From: Limnohabitans sp. Rim11
GTDB lineage: Bacteria > Pseudomonadota > Gammaproteobacteria > Burkholderiales > Burkholderiaceae_C
NCBI RefSeq assembly: GCF_001269365.1
Contig: NZ_CXOM01000002.1
Span: 70,001 to 134,000 of the forward strand
DNA: 64,000 nucleotides
Reading direction: 5' to 3'
Below are positions 9,361-19,709 of this stretch, piece after piece (positions within the stretch are counted from its first letter, which is position 1; the number at the start of each line of letters is the position of its first letter). Under the pieces are notes generated by a model. The model was given only the letters and a program-made list of their open reading frames with translations, was not told where the DNA came from and searched no databases. The translations under genes were made by a program, and so were the position numbers.

Positions 9361-10587
9361 TCAGTACCGGTTGCCTGTGAGCCAAATGGCAAATCGCATC
9401 AAGCCAAAGGCCATCCAATCCAGCGCCCTCAAAAACTGAGACCGCTCTTTCAGGGTTTGCGGCAGGATTTGAAGGCTGTCCTGTGCCATGGCCAGCGTCA
9501 ATGCGTCGTGCAAGTTCTGGGCAAAATGCCCATCGGCCACCACCACATTGGCCTCGCGAGCCAACAAAAGACTAATCGGATCCAAATTGGAAGAGCCCAC
9601 CGTAGCCCATGGCCGTTCATGATGGGCATCCACCACGGCCACCTTGGCATGCAAAAAACTTTGGGTGTATTCAAAAATTTCCACACCCGCATCCAACATT
9701 TGCCGATAAACCGGACGTGCTGCGTGGTACTGCATGAAATATTCGTAGCGACCTTGCAACAACAAGCGAACTTTCACACCCCGCGCCGCCGCCATTACCA
9801 GCGCCTGACGCAGCTTGCGGCCAGGCAGAAAATAAGCGTTGGCAATCACAATTTCATGACGTGCCGTGGCAATGGCTTTGAGATAAGCCTTTTCAATTTG
9901 GCTCCGATGAAGCACGTTGTCTCTTAACAGCAAGCCTGCACGAGCCACCCATTGCTGCGCTTGTGAATTTGAATGGTGCAACCATGGAAAATGCACCCCA
10001 GCTGCTTTGAAGGAGCTGAAGGCTTCTGGAAAATTTTGTTGCCGAACGTGTTTAACGGCTTGCAGGCGCCACCACAGTTGCGTGCATGCTTCCTGAACCT
10101 GCTGCACCAGAGCGCCTGTGGCGCACACTGCAAAATCTAGGCGCGGCGCTTTCAGGCTGCCATATTGCGGATCGTACAAGTCATCCAAAATATTGATGCC
10201 ACCGCAAAAAGCCAATTGGCCATCAATCACGCACAACTTACGGTGCAGTCTGCGCCACCGACTGGGAATGAGTAAACCCAATGCACCCAAAGGCGAATAG
10301 GTTCGCCATTCGACGCCTGCCTTGTCAAAACGCAATCGCCAATCTTCACTAAGTTGGGGTGTGCCTACGCCATCGACCACAATCCAAACGCGCAAGCCGC
10401 GAATGCCAGCGCGCTCTAGCGCGAAGGCCACCTGTGCCGCAGGCCCATGGAAATCAAAAATATAAGTTTCAAATTGAATATGCGACCGGGCAGCGTCGAT
10501 AGCACGAATCAGTTCTGGAAAAAACTCAGCACTGCCTTGGAGCAGCTTAACCTGATGACCATCACGCAACAGCGGTTGGTGTTTCAT
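9361..10587 (-). CDS. clsB: Phospholipase D-family cardiolipin synthase, ClsB-like
   Basis: The 408-residue protein has two PLD catalytic motifs, HRKLCVIDG and HAKVAVVDAHHERPWATVGSSNLD (given in short form: HxKxxxxD twice), as in ClsB, which makes cardiolipin or related phosphatidyl transfers at the inner membrane. There is no N-terminal transmembrane pair, as in ClsB and unlike ClsA; a hydrophobic C-terminal end may help membrane binding. The ATG at 10587 overlaps the stop of the upstream EEP gene as ATGA, so translation is coupled. Confidence 0.88.
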   Translation of the reverse strand: MKHQPLLRDGHQVKLLQGSAEFFPELIRAIDAARSHIQFETYIFDFHGPAAQVAFALERAGIRGLRVWIVVDGVGTPQLSEDWRLRFDKAGVEWRTYSPLGALGLLIPSRWRRLHRKLCVIDGQLAFCGGINILDDLYDPQYGSLKAPRLDFAVCATGALVQQVQEACTQLWWRLQAVKHVRQQNFPEAFSSFKAAGVHFPWLHHSNSQAQQWVARAGLLLRDNVLHRSQIEKAYLKAIATARHEIVIANAYFLPGRKLRQALVMAAARGVKVRLLLQGRYEYFMQYHAARPVYRQMLDAGVEIFEYTQSFLHAKVAVVDAHHERPWATVGSSNLDPISLLLAREANVVVADGHFAQNLHDALTLAMAQDSLQILPQTLKERSQFLRALDWMAFGLMRFAIWLTGNRY

Positions 10588-11408
10588 AAATCGAACAAGG
10601 CCAACAAGGGCAAATGGTCCGACATGCGTCGCCAAATTTTGCCATGAGGCACCATTTGGCCCATGGGTTTCAACCCTTTTGCATAGACATGGTCTAGCTG
10701 AACAATGGGCATTCTGGAGGGGTAAGTCAGATGCTTGCCAGCATGCCACTCATTCAAAGTTTGTTCGCGCATCATGTTGGAAATTCGGTTGCCCCAATCG
10801 TTGAAGTCACCCGCCACCAACAAAGGTGCGTCAGCAGGCACTTCACGTTCAATGTAGTGGTGCAATTGCTTAACCTGGCGAATGCGGCTAGCAGGGATCA
10901 ACCCCAGGTGCACCACAATCACATGCACATTCACGTGCCCATTCATCTGAGCATGGTGTGCAGGAAATTTAGCTTGCAACTCATTCACCCCATGGGCTTC
11001 AGTGGCGTGACCGACTTGAATTTCAACATGCAGCAGACCACGTTGTTCAAAGCGATGATCGGACATGTCTTCATGTCGGTGCGTCACCACGGGCCAGCGC
11101 GACAACAAAGCATTGCCATGCTCGCCATGTTTGGTAATGGCATTGGTCTTGTAAATGGCCTCATAACCTGGTGGTGCCAAAAATTCAGCCTGGGGCATTT
11201 CTGGCCAATGCTTGAAATACTTTTCCTCGCGTCGGTGCACTTTGCGAACTTCTTGAAGGCAAACAATGTCGGCGTCCAATTGCTCAATGGCCAAGCCCAA
11301 GTTGTGAATCTCTAAGCGCCGCACAGGGCCTAAACCTTGAACACCCTTGTGAATGTTGTAGGTGGCCACCTTCAAATAGGCGTGTTTTTCTAGTTGGCTT
11401 AAGGGCAT
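10584..11408 (-). CDS. Endonuclease/exonuclease/phosphatase (EEP) family protein
   Basis: This 274-residue EEP-fold protein contains LKVATYNIHKGVQG at the N-terminus, DIVCLQEVRKVH with the metal-binding Glu, VAGDFNDW, and a C-terminal SDHLPLLALF with the catalytic His. The fold covers DNA-repair nucleases, sphingomyelinases and phosphatases, so the substrate cannot be named. Coupling to a clsB-type gene by an ATGA overlap suggests a role in membrane lipid metabolism, which is inference. The start at ATG 11408 overlaps the nudB stop by 10 bases; a GTG at 11417 is an alternative. Confidence 0.87.
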   Translation of the reverse strand: MPLSQLEKHAYLKVATYNIHKGVQGLGPVRRLEIHNLGLAIEQLDADIVCLQEVRKVHRREEKYFKHWPEMPQAEFLAPPGYEAIYKTNAITKHGEHGNALLSRWPVVTHRHEDMSDHRFEQRGLLHVEIQVGHATEAHGVNELQAKFPAHHAQMNGHVNVHVIVVHLGLIPASRIRQVKQLHHYIEREVPADAPLLVAGDFNDWGNRISNMMREQTLNEWHAGKHLTYPSRMPIVQLDHVYAKGLKPMGQMVPHGKIWRRMSDHLPLLALFDL

Positions 11409-11860
11409 GAAAGCCACCTAGGCAACATCAGAATAGCCTCCGCATTGGAGGGCGAAAAACATTCGTCTGCAGCTTCTTGCCAAGGCACCCATTTAAATTC
11501 TGTGTGCTCCGTAGGGCTTAATTGAATGGGCTGCCGTGCGGGCAAAGCCAAGCCAAACACTCGCTCAGTGTTGTGGCTCACATCGGGTGGGTAGCGATAA
11601 CGCCAGGCCGGATAAATTTCGTACACATTTTCTAAGGCCCAATCGGTTAACTTGAATGCAGGGTCTATGGCATCAAGGCCAGTCTCTTCTTTGACTTCTC
11701 GTACGGCCGTAGCTTCCCAAGATTCGGCCTCAAAGTCTTTGCTGCCTGTGACTGATTGCCAAGTGCCTGCATCGGCCCTGCGAATGAGCAAAACATCGGC
11801 AGCCGGGGTGTAAATCACCACCAAAACGGACTGAGGAATTTTGTAAGTTCGGGCATTCAT
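11399..11860 (-). CDS. nudB: Dihydroneopterin triphosphate diphosphatase (Nudix)
   Basis: NudB removes pyrophosphate from dihydroneopterin triphosphate, the product of FolE. The 153-residue protein holds a full Nudix box, GX5EX7REVKEETGLD, preceded by VLLIRRADAGTWQSVTGS, which is the NudB-type entry. ATG at 11860 gives the family length (about 150); ATG 11878 or a TTG at 11944 are possible but would add unconserved residues. It heads the nudB-EEP-clsB run and is divergent from the methyltransferase gene across about 78 bases. Confidence 0.9.
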   Translation of the reverse strand: MNARTYKIPQSVLVVIYTPAADVLLIRRADAGTWQSVTGSKDFEAESWEATAVREVKEETGLDAIDPAFKLTDWALENVYEIYPAWRYRYPPDVSHNTERVFGLALPARQPIQLSPTEHTEFKWVPWQEAADECFSPSNAEAILMLPRWLSCP

Positions 11861-11938
11861 GACACTCACATTCTGCATGATGTTGCCGGCTGATTTGACT
11901 TCGCGGGCATTGGCGCCACAAACGCCTATGATCACCCT

Positions 11939-13144
11939 ATGCAAAGTTCTTCCTCAAGCTCTCCTTCAACAAGTTCGGTATCGACGTCCTTGACCCACCT
12001 TATCTGGCAAGAAAACGGCCACCACTGTGAGGACGAGTGGCGCAGCGAAAGAGGTGCGCCTGCGCCCAAGCGTGTGGTTCTGGCCGATGACACCCTGAGC
12101 GCCGACAGCGCATATCGCTTGGCCTGCGCAGGCACAGGCATGCTCTGGCGTGGCGATTTTCAAAATGCTCGCTTGCTGCTCCAAGCCCTGGCGCGCCGTT
12201 GCGATGCGCCCAAGAAAGTTCGTCGCGCGTCCAAAACCAATCCCGAGGTAACGCACTCTCCTCAAGAGAACTTCCATTTGCACCGCCAAGCCCAATCGCA
12301 ACGCGCACGCACCTTGAGCATGATCTTGATTCAGGTCAATCCAGACCGACAGATCAGTCTGCGCCGGGCGCCTGATTGGCGCGAGGCCATGAAGGAAGCT
12401 TGGGGTCCTGCGGGCACCACCGGCTGCGTCACCTCACTGCGTGAATTGCTGGGCCTGGTCGGTGCGCATGAGTGGCACCAAAAAGGCATGGAAATCTCTG
12501 CCCTAGGTAGCGCCCCCCACAACCGCATTCATCCCAGTTATGGCGTGTTTTCGCCGGTGCGGGGCGAATACATTCAACTGGTGGCCGATGCGCCCTTGCC
12601 CAGCACCGAATTGGCTTTTGACATTGGTGTGGGCACGGGTGTGTTGTCTGCTGTACTGGCCAAGCGTGGCGTGAAGCGCGTGGTGGGCACCGACCTAGAT
12701 ACCCGGGCTTTGACTTGTGCCAAAGAAAACATTCAGCGCTTAGGACTTCAAGGCAAAGTTGAGTTGACCCAAGCCGACCTCTTCCCTGTAGGCAAAGCAC
12801 CCTTGGTTGTGTGCAACCCCCCTTGGCTGCCTGCACGCGCCAGCGCGCCCATCGAGCGGGCCATCTACGATGAGAACAGCGCCATGCTGAAAGGCTTCTT
12901 GGCGGGCTTGGCAGCGCATCTAACGCCTAAGGGCGAAGGCTGGTTGATCTTGTCAGACTTGGCGGAGCATTTGGGACTGCGCACCCGTGCAGAACTCGAA
13001 GAATGGATTGCGGCTGGTGGCCTCAAAGTGATCGACAAACTCGACACCAAGGCTGAGCACAAGAAGGTTCAAGACGAAAACGATCCCTTGCATGCCGCTA
13101 GGGCTGCTGAAGTCACTTCTTTATGGCGTTTGGCTGCCAAGTAG
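11939..13144 (+). CDS. Class I SAM-dependent methyltransferase
   Basis: The 401-residue protein has a SAM-binding core in its second half: motif I is FDIGVGTGVLSAVLAKRG, an acidic GTDLD follows, and the catalytic-type motif is VVCNPPWLPA. An NPPW/NPPY motif is found in enzymes that methylate planar nitrogens such as glutamine amide or adenine N6. The first 200 residues are not recognised; they contain a serine-rich start and a proline/charged stretch. It sits alone on the plus strand between nudB and aspS and ends at a terminator shared with aspS. The substrate is unknown. Confidence 0.82.
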   Translation: MQSSSSSSPSTSSVSTSLTHLIWQENGHHCEDEWRSERGAPAPKRVVLADDTLSADSAYRLACAGTGMLWRGDFQNARLLLQALARRCDAPKKVRRASKTNPEVTHSPQENFHLHRQAQSQRARTLSMILIQVNPDRQISLRRAPDWREAMKEAWGPAGTTGCVTSLRELLGLVGAHEWHQKGMEISALGSAPHNRIHPSYGVFSPVRGEYIQLVADAPLPSTELAFDIGVGTGVLSAVLAKRGVKRVVGTDLDTRALTCAKENIQRLGLQGKVELTQADLFPVGKAPLVVCNPPWLPARASAPIERAIYDENSAMLKGFLAGLAAHLTPKGEGWLILSDLAEHLGLRTRAELEEWIAAGGLKVIDKLDTKAEHKKVQDENDPLHAARAAEVTSLWRLAAK

Positions 13145-13185
13145 TCTGCATATTCCAATCTGTAAGATGGCCTCATGCCATCATG

Positions 13186-13214
13186 AAAAAAGGCCGCTTC
13201 AAGCGGCCTTTTTG
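13186..13214. terminator. Bidirectional terminator between methyltransferase and aspS
   Basis: A 9-bp inverted repeat AGGCCGCTT / AAGCGGCCT, flanked by an A-run on the left and a T-run on the right, lies between two convergent genes. It can serve both strands. Confidence 0.85.
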
Positions 13215-13216
13215 CT

Positions 13217-15016
13217 TTAAGCCTTGACGGCTTCGGGGTTGCGAACCCGAATGTGCAATTCGCGCAATTGCTTCTCGTCCACAGGGCTTGGGGCTTGGGT
13301 GAGCAAGCACTGAGCACGTTGTGTTTTGGGGAAGGCAATCACGTCGCGAATGGACTCGGCACCGGTCATCAAGGTGATGATGCGGTCCAAACCAAAAGCC
13401 AAGCCGCCGTGAGGTGGCGCGCCATACTGCAAAGCGTCGAGCAAGAAACCAAACTTAAGTTGGGCTTCTTCGGGCGTGATCTTCAAAGCGTCAAACACTT
13501 TTTGCTGCACGTCGGCGCGGTGAATACGCACAGAACCACCGCCAATTTCCCAGCCGTTCAAGACCATGTCATAGCCTTTGGCAATGCACTTCTCAGGGGC
13601 GGTGACCATCCAATCTTCGTGGCCGTCTTTGGGCGCAGTGAAGGGGTGGTGCACGGCGGTATAACGCTGTGACTCTTCGTCGTATTCGAACATGGGGAAG
13701 TCGACCACCCACATTGGGGCCCAACGGTTTTCGAACAAGCCCGATTTTTTGGCAAATTCGCTGTGACCAATTTTGAGGCGCAAAGCACCAATGCCATCGT
13801 TGACCACTTTGGCTTTGTCGGCGCCGAAGAACAAGATGTCGCCGTCTTGGGCGTTGGTGCGCTTCAGAATTTCGGCGATGGCCGCATCGTGCAAGTTCTT
13901 GACGATAGGGCTTTGCAAACCGTCGCGACCTTTGGCCACTTCGTTGACCTTGATCCAAGCTAAGCCTTTGGCGCCATAAATTTTGACGAACTCGGTGTAA
14001 CCATCGATCTCGCCGCGGCTGATGTCCGCGCCACCAGGCACGCGCAATGCCACCACACGGCCACCGGGCGTGGTGGCAGGTGTACTGAACACCTTGAAGT
14101 CCACATCGCCCATGATGTCGGTCAGTTCGGTGAACTCCAACTTGACGCGCAGGTCGGGCTTGTCAGAACCAAAGCGGTGCATGGCTTCTGAATAAGCCAT
14201 GACAGGGAAGACTCCCAGGTCGATGTTCAAAACTTTCTTGAACACGCTGCTGATCATGCCTTGGAACATGTCGCGGATTTCTTGCTCGCCCAAGAAGGAC
14301 GTTTCAATATCAATCTGCGTGAATTCGGGCTGACGGTCGGCGCGCAAGTCTTCGTCGCGGAAGCACTTGGTGATTTGGTAGTAACGGTCATAGCCGGCCA
14401 CCATAAGCAGCTGCTTGAACAACTGAGGCGACTGGGGCAAGGCAAAGAACTGTCCATCGTGCACACGGCTGGGTACCAAGTAATCGCGCGCGCCTTCGGG
14501 CGTGCTCTTGGTCAGCATGGGGGTTTCGATGTCGATGAAGCCGTTTTCGTCCAAGAACTTGCGCACTTCCATGGCCACTTTGTAACGCAGCATCAGGTTG
14601 TTTTGCATATAGGGGCGGCGCAGGTCCAACACGCGGTGTGTGAGGCGGGTGGTTTCAGACAGGTTGTCGTCGTCCAACAAGAAAGGTGGCGTGACGGATG
14701 GGTTGAGCACCGTCAGTTCGTGGCACAAGATTTCAATCTTGCCGCTTTTGAGGTTGTCGTTGGTGGTGCCATCGGGGCGTGCACGGACCAAGCCTTTGAT
14801 CTGAATGCAAAACTCGTTGCGCAAACCTTCGGCCGTTTTGAACATGTCGGCGCGATCGGGGTCGCACACCACTTGCACATAGCCTTCACGGTCGCGCACG
14901 TCGACGAAGATCACGCCACCGTGGTCACGACGGCGATTGACCCAACCGCACAAGGTGACGGTTTGGCCCATCAGGGCTTCGGTGACAAGACCGCAGTAAT
15001 GTGAACGCATAGACAT
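13217..15016 (-). CDS. aspS: Aspartyl-tRNA synthetase
   Basis: This class II synthetase charges tRNA-Asp (and, in many organisms lacking AsnRS, tRNA-Asn). The 599-residue protein has the N-terminal OB-fold anticodon domain with [18 protein letters not shown], class II motif 2 around [20 protein letters not shown] (FRDE), and motif 3 in [14 protein letters not shown]; the bacterial GAD insert is present in the middle. The ATG at 15016 gives MSMRSHYCG; a second ATG at 15010 is equally close to the conserved start. DUF502 and fmdB genes lie directly upstream. Confidence 0.97.
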   Translation of the reverse strand: MSMRSHYCGLVTEALMGQTVTLCGWVNRRRDHGGVIFVDVRDREGYVQVVCDPDRADMFKTAEGLRNEFCIQIKGLVRARPDGTTNDNLKSGKIEILCHELTVLNPSVTPPFLLDDDNLSETTRLTHRVLDLRRPYMQNNLMLRYKVAMEVRKFLDENGFIDIETPMLTKSTPEGARDYLVPSRVHDGQFFALPQSPQLFKQLLMVAGYDRYYQITKCFRDEDLRADRQPEFTQIDIETSFLGEQEIRDMFQGMISSVFKKVLNIDLGVFPVMAYSEAMHRFGSDKPDLRVKLEFTELTDIMGDVDFKVFSTPATTPGGRVVALRVPGGADISRGEIDGYTEFVKIYGAKGLAWIKVNEVAKGRDGLQSPIVKNLHDAAIAEILKRTNAQDGDILFFGADKAKVVNDGIGALRLKIGHSEFAKKSGLFENRWAPMWVVDFPMFEYDEESQRYTAVHHPFTAPKDGHEDWMVTAPEKCIAKGYDMVLNGWEIGGGSVRIHRADVQQKVFDALKITPEEAQLKFGFLLDALQYGAPPHGGLAFGLDRIITLMTGAESIRDVIAFPKTQRAQCLLTQAPSPVDEKQLRELHIRVRNPEAVKA

Positions 15017-15061
15017 GGAAAGTTCTTTCAATTGAAAATATTCTGTTGGCGCAAAGCCAAT

Positions 15062-15727
15062 TCAAACTGTTGGAGCAGGGTTAGCTTTGGTGGGCAGGCT
15101 ATCTGGGCCACCTGGCACCACCACGCCCATGGAGATGATGTACTTCAAGGCGTCGTCAACACTCATGTCCAACTCGACCACACTGCTTCTAGGCATCATC
15201 AAAAAGAAGCCAGAAGTGGGGTTGGGCGTGGTGGGCACGTACACACTGACGCAATCGTTGGGCAAATGACGCGCCACTTGGCCGCCGGGTGCACCTGTTA
15301 GGAACGCAATGGTCCATGAACCCTGATGGGGATATTGAACCAACAAAGCTTTAGAGAATGCATTGCCGCTGCCAGAAAACAAAGTGTCTGCCACTTGCTT
15401 GACGCTGGAGTAAATGCTGTTGACCACCGGAATGCGCGTAATGACCCTTGACCATTGACGCAGCCACCATTGACCAAAAATGTTGGCCACAAACACACCC
15501 GTGCCAAAGATGACCAAAGCCACCAGTGCAACGCCCAAACCTGGCACGTTACGCAAAGACACAGCGATGGCGTGCATACCAGGAATGATGGCGTCTAGGG
15601 CACCCAAGACGGCCAAGAAGATGCCGTCCATGGTGCCGACCAACCAAGTCAGCAGCCACACGGTGACACCCATGGGCAACCAAACCAGCATGCCGGTCAA
15701 GAAGTAGTGACGGAGTTTCAAGTTCAT
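15062..15727 (-). CDS. DUF502 family membrane protein
   Basis: The 221-residue protein has two N-terminal transmembrane segments (about residues 9-32 and 62-85) followed by a soluble domain with VPVVNSIYSSVKQV and VSVYVPTTPNPTSGFF, features of the DUF502 family. The function is unknown. The ATG at 15727 starts MNLKLRHYFLTG, the usual family N-terminus; the frame is open further upstream but that overlaps fmdB. The order fmdB-DUF502-aspS is common in Burkholderiales. Confidence 0.9.
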   Translation of the reverse strand: MNLKLRHYFLTGMLVWLPMGVTVWLLTWLVGTMDGIFLAVLGALDAIIPGMHAIAVSLRNVPGLGVALVALVIFGTGVFVANIFGQWWLRQWSRVITRIPVVNSIYSSVKQVADTLFSGSGNAFSKALLVQYPHQGSWTIAFLTGAPGGQVARHLPNDCVSVYVPTTPNPTSGFFLMMPRSSVVELDMSVDDALKYIISMGVVVPGGPDSLPTKANPAPTV

Positions 15728-15737
15728 TGAGGCGATC

Positions 15738-16079
15738 TCAGTGGCAAGCGCATGAAGTGCCGCAAGCTGCAGGCGCAGCAGAGGCACTGGGTTCTGCTGA
15801 AGGTGTCGAGCCACCCGCGTCAGAAGAAGGAGAAGCCACAGCCGGGCCTGCCGCGCCGGACGCACCCGCCACAGCAGGGGCAGACGTACTGGCAGCACCA
15901 CCCTTGAAGTCAGTGGCATACCAACCGGAGCCTTTGAGCTGGAAGCCCGCTGCGGTCAGTTGTTTGTTAAAAGTGGGCGCACCACAGGATGGACATTTTG
16001 TCAGCGGGTCATCTGACATTTTTTGCAAAACATCCTTGGCATGGCCACAGGAATCACACTTGTAGGCGTAGATGGGCAT
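15738..16079 (-). CDS. FmdB-type zinc-ribbon protein
   Basis: The 113-residue protein begins MPIYAYKCDSCGHAKDVLQK and has a second CPSCG pair, giving a four-cysteine zinc ribbon of the FmdB/CxxC_CxxC_SSSS family. After GFQLKGSGWYATDFK it continues as a low-complexity Ala/Ser/Pro tail ending CGTSCACH. Members are small putative regulatory or metal-binding proteins without a settled role. The stop is 10 bases before the DUF502 start, so they are co-transcribed. Confidence 0.9.
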   Translation of the reverse strand: MPIYAYKCDSCGHAKDVLQKMSDDPLTKCPSCGAPTFNKQLTAAGFQLKGSGWYATDFKGGAASTSAPAVAGASGAAGPAVASPSSDAGGSTPSAEPSASAAPAACGTSCACH

Positions 16080-16116
16080 GTTGAAGATTCTCGCGTGGTA
16101 ATCACAAAACCTTCAA

Positions 16117-17565
16117 TTATAGGCCGCTCCCTTGCAATGCATGGTGTGCGCCATGCTTGTTCTTAAGGGCTTGGGGGCCAAGGGAGCCGATCAACATGCC
16201 CGTCAAACTGGCCAAAACGCCCGCCAACTGGGCTGGAAATTCCTCGCCTGCAGGGGTCAGAAGGAACAAAAGCCAAGCCACCAAGCCCATCACAATGGAA
16301 AAAATAGCCCCTTGGGTGGTGGCTTTGGACCAATACAAGCCAAAAAGCAAGGGAATGAAAGCGCCCACCAAGGTCACTTGATAGGCGCCCGAAACCATTT
16401 AATAAATGGAACTGCCCTGCATGGCAATGGCGTAAGCCAAGACCAAAGCACTGAAAACCAAGACCGTGACTCGCATCGCAAACAGGGCTTGTTTGTCGCC
16501 TTGGTGCGGAAAAAACTGGCGCCAAATGTTCTCGGTGAATGTGACGCTAGGCGCCAACAAGGTAGCAGACGCACAAGATTTGATGGCCGACAACAAAGCG
16601 CCAAAAAACAGCACTTGCATGACAAACGGCATTTGCTCCATGACCAAGGTGGGAAGCACCTTTTGCGGATCTTCTTGAATGAGCTGGGCAGCCTTCTCGG
16701 GCATGATGATGAGCGCACTGACCACCAAGAACATGGGCACGAAGGCAAACAAGATGTAACAAATGCCGCCAATGATGGGGCCTTTGGTGGCGGCGCTCAA
16801 ACTGTTGGCCGACATGACGCGCTGAAAAACGTCCTGCTGGGGAATGGAGCCAAACATGATGGTGATGGCGGCTGCCACAAAGAACAAGATTTCTTTCAAT
16901 TCGGGTTCTGGCAAAAACTTGAACATATCTTGGCTGACGGCCAGCGCAATCACTTTGTCTGCGCCGCCGGCTTGGTTGCCTGCAAACACCGCCAAAGTGG
17001 CCAAGCCCACCACCAAAATGATCATTTGAATGAAGTCAGTGATGGCCACCGACCACATGCCGCCAAACAAGGTGTAAGCCAATACCGACACAACGCCAAT
17101 GACCATGCCCACGGGCATGCTGATGACCCCGCCCGACAACAAGTTAAAGACCAAACCAAGGGCTGTGACTTGTGCTGAAACCCAGCCCAAGTAACTGACC
17201 ATGATGATGATGGAGCACATGACTTCGACAGAACGGCCATAACGTTCACGGTAATAGTCACTGATGGTCAACAGGGTCATGCGGTAAAGCTTGCCCGCAA
17301 AGAACAGGCCGACCAAAATCAAACAGCTGCCTGCACCAAACGGGTCTTCCACCACACCATTGAGGCCAGAGTTAACAAACTTGGCAGGAATTCCCAACAC
17401 CGTCTCAGAGCCAAACCACGTGGCAAAGGTGGTGGTCACAATCATGGCCAAGGGCAGGTTGCGCCCTGCAATGGCAAAGTCGGCCGAACTCTTGACGCGT
17501 TTGGCCGCAACCAAACCAATGGCAATGGTGACAAGCAAGTAAGCGATGACCAATGTCAGTAACAC
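16117..17565 (-). pseudogene. Sodium:solute symporter family gene, interrupted by an in-frame stop codon
   Basis: The reading frame codes for a sodium:solute symporter (SSS family), with about 13 hydrophobic segments over 482 codons. A TAA at 16399-16401 cuts it after residue 388 (…QGSSIY); the same frame then continues for 93 codons (MVSGAYQVTLVGAF…) to a normal end, carrying the last membrane segments. Family members usually have a Glu or other residue at this spot (IYEMV-type), so a single-base change such as GAA to TAA would explain it. The start is GTG with an AGGAG Shine-Dalgarno 7 bases upstream. The gene follows ubiB by 11 bases. Substrate unknown. It may be a real pseudogene, a stop that is read through, or a sequence error. 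Confidence 0.85.
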
Positions 17566-17576
17566 AACAACACTCC

Positions 17577-19148
17577 TTAGATTTGGTGGAATCTTTCGAA
17601 CGCTTGAAGCACGATGAGGGTGGACACAAAACCAATGGCCACATAGACAATGGCTTGCAGCAAACGGTTGGTTCTTTGCTGCTCTGCCAACAAAGCCGCC
17701 AGTTGATTGCGCTCGTGCGCATGGGTGGTGGCTTGCTTCATGTAGTCGTGCATCAGGCGCGGCAACTGAGGCAATATCTTGGCGTATTGCGGCGCCTGCT
17801 CACGCAGTTGCTGGAAGAAGCGTTTGGGGCCTACCTGGTCAATCATCCACTGCTCAAGGAACGGCTTGGCGGTGTTCCACAAATCGAGTTCGGGGTCTAA
17901 CTGTCGGCCCAAGCCTTCGATGTTGAGCAAGGTTTTTTGCAGCAGCACCAGTTGCGGTTGAATTTCTACATTGAAGCGGCGCGATGTTTGGAACAAGCGC
18001 ATCAGCACCATGCCCAAAGAAATTTCTTTGAGGGGCCGATCAAAATAAGGTTCGCACACTGAGCGAATAGCCGATTCAAGTTCGTCCACGCGTGTGGTGC
18101 TGGGCACCCAACCCGACTCAATGTGCAACTCGGCCACCCGCTTGTAATCGCGCCTAAAAAACGCGCTGAAGTTTTGCGCCAAATATTCTTTGTCGTATTC
18201 TGTCAGTGTGCCCACGATGCCAAAGTCGAGGGAGATATAGCGTCCCAAAGTTTCTGGCTCGATGCTGACCTGAATGTTGCCGGGGTGCATGTCGGCATGG
18301 AAGAAGCCATCGCGAAAAACTTGTGTAAAGAAAAGCGTCACGCCATCTTTGGCCAATTGGGGAATGTCGACACCTGCGTTTCGAAGGGCATCGACCTGGC
18401 TAATCGGCAGACCCTTCATGCGCTCCATCACAATGACTTCAGGGTGGCAGTAGTCCCAATACATTTCTGGAATAAGGACCAAGTTGAGGCTTTGCATGTT
18501 GCGGCGCAATTGCGCGGCATTGGCGGCTTCTCGGACCAAGTCCAGTTCATCGTGCAAATGCTTGTCAAATTCGGCCACCACTTCGCGTGGCTTCAAGCGT
18601 TTGCCGTCGGCGCTGACTTTTTCAAGCCAACCCGCCATCATGCGCATGAGGTTCAGATCTTTTTCAATGGCTGGCAGCATGTTGGGGCGAAGTACCTTGA
18701 CGGCCACTTCTTGCACCAAGCCTTCTTTGTTCTTTAGCAGCGCAAAGTGCACCTGAGCAATCGAAGCACTGGCCACGGGCAAGTGGTCGAAAGACTCGAA
18801 AATTTCTCCCACAGAGCGGCCAAAAGCACGCTCAATGGTGGCCACGGCAATGTCCGAACTGAAGGGTGGCACGCGGTCTTGCAACCTGGCCAATTCAATC
18901 GCAATGTCATCTGGCAAGAGGTCGCGCCGAGTGGACATGACTTGTCCAAACTTAACAAAAATGGGCCCCAAGCCTTCAAGGGCCAAACGCAAACGCTCGC
19001 CGCGAGATACTTGGTGCACGCGGCCAAAGCTAAGAACACGCGACAGAAGTCTCAACCAAGGCTGTTTGAAGTTGGACAGCATGATTTCATGCAATCCAAA
19101 TCGCCAGACGGTCCAAACAATGAAGGCTCCCCGAAAAAATCGGTTCAT
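17577..19148 (-). CDS. ubiB: Ubiquinone biosynthesis regulatory kinase-like ATPase UbiB
   Basis: UbiB is a membrane-anchored atypical kinase/ATPase needed for coenzyme Q synthesis. The 523-residue protein has the KxGQ-type motif [16 protein letters not shown], an alanine-rich loop in [17 protein letters not shown] with the ATP-binding Lys, [11 protein letters not shown] as catalytic loop and LDFGIVGTL in place of the DFG motif. Two hydrophobic segments lie near the C-terminus. ATG 19148 overlaps the ubiJ stop as ATGA, so the two are translationally coupled. Confidence 0.96.
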   Translation of the reverse strand: MNRFFRGAFIVWTVWRFGLHEIMLSNFKQPWLRLLSRVLSFGRVHQVSRGERLRLALEGLGPIFVKFGQVMSTRRDLLPDDIAIELARLQDRVPPFSSDIAVATIERAFGRSVGEIFESFDHLPVASASIAQVHFALLKNKEGLVQEVAVKVLRPNMLPAIEKDLNLMRMMAGWLEKVSADGKRLKPREVVAEFDKHLHDELDLVREAANAAQLRRNMQSLNLVLIPEMYWDYCHPEVIVMERMKGLPISQVDALRNAGVDIPQLAKDGVTLFFTQVFRDGFFHADMHPGNIQVSIEPETLGRYISLDFGIVGTLTEYDKEYLAQNFSAFFRRDYKRVAELHIESGWVPSTTRVDELESAIRSVCEPYFDRPLKEISLGMVLMRLFQTSRRFNVEIQPQLVLLQKTLLNIEGLGRQLDPELDLWNTAKPFLEQWMIDQVGPKRFFQQLREQAPQYAKILPQLPRLMHDYMKQATTHAHERNQLAALLAEQQRTNRLLQAIVYVAIGFVSTLIVLQAFERFHQI

Positions 19149-19693
19149 GGCGTTGTCCTGTGTAGATCGGTGGTGCCAGCAGATTTGCCCACAAATTTTT
19201 GCAGCGCCTGCCACATTTGACGGCCACCCGTGACCAAAGTATGGGCCGCAGCATCGCCCAATAACTTGGACAAGTCCTCTTCAAAATCCCAGCGCACATG
19301 GTCAATCAACCAATTGACTTCGGCGGCCAATTGGACGTCACCTTCAATGTGAACGCCCGGCTTTTCGCCTTTGAAAACTGCAGAGGCCATGCTGATCGGT
19401 GAGTTGTCGGTGAGGGTTAATTTGAGATCGAATTTTTGATCTGAAACGCGCTCAAGCAAACCCGCAGGTGTGGTCGATAGTTGAATGAGTTTGTCTTGCC
19501 ACTGCAATTGAATGCAACGACCCTTTTGTCGCTTGAGTCTGTTCTGAGCCTCGGGCTCTTGGCCAATGACGTGGTTCAAAAGCAAAACCAAGCGATTGAC
19601 AGACTCGTCGATCAACCAAACGGGGGGCTGTGTGTTGGAGACAAATTGCGCTAGCGCATCGCTCACCAAAGAAAAAGGGGACTGTGTTGCCAT
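19145..19693 (-). CDS. ubiJ: UbiJ-like SCP2-domain ubiquinone biosynthesis factor
   Basis: The 182-residue protein resembles UbiJ, whose SCP2-type lipid-binding pocket holds ubiquinone intermediates for the Ubi metabolon. The N-terminal half has the strand-rich [15 protein letters not shown] and [13 protein letters not shown] segments and the C-terminal half [20 protein letters not shown] and [11 protein letters not shown], as in this family. The coupling to ubiB and nearness of ubiE support the call. ATG 19693 is chosen over an upstream TTG. Confidence 0.82.
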   Translation of the reverse strand: MATQSPFSLVSDALAQFVSNTQPPVWLIDESVNRLVLLLNHVIGQEPEAQNRLKRQKGRCIQLQWQDKLIQLSTTPAGLLERVSDQKFDLKLTLTDNSPISMASAVFKGEKPGVHIEGDVQLAAEVNWLIDHVRWDFEEDLSKLLGDAAAHTLVTGGRQMWQALQKFVGKSAGTTDLHRTTP

Positions 19694-19709
19694 AGTCCCC
19701 AATTATTCC

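Noticed and set aside
16132..17178. 348-codon open frame on the plus strand opposite the symporter gene
   Set aside because: It is rich in His/Gln/Asn as expected of antisense to a membrane-protein gene and carries no motif.
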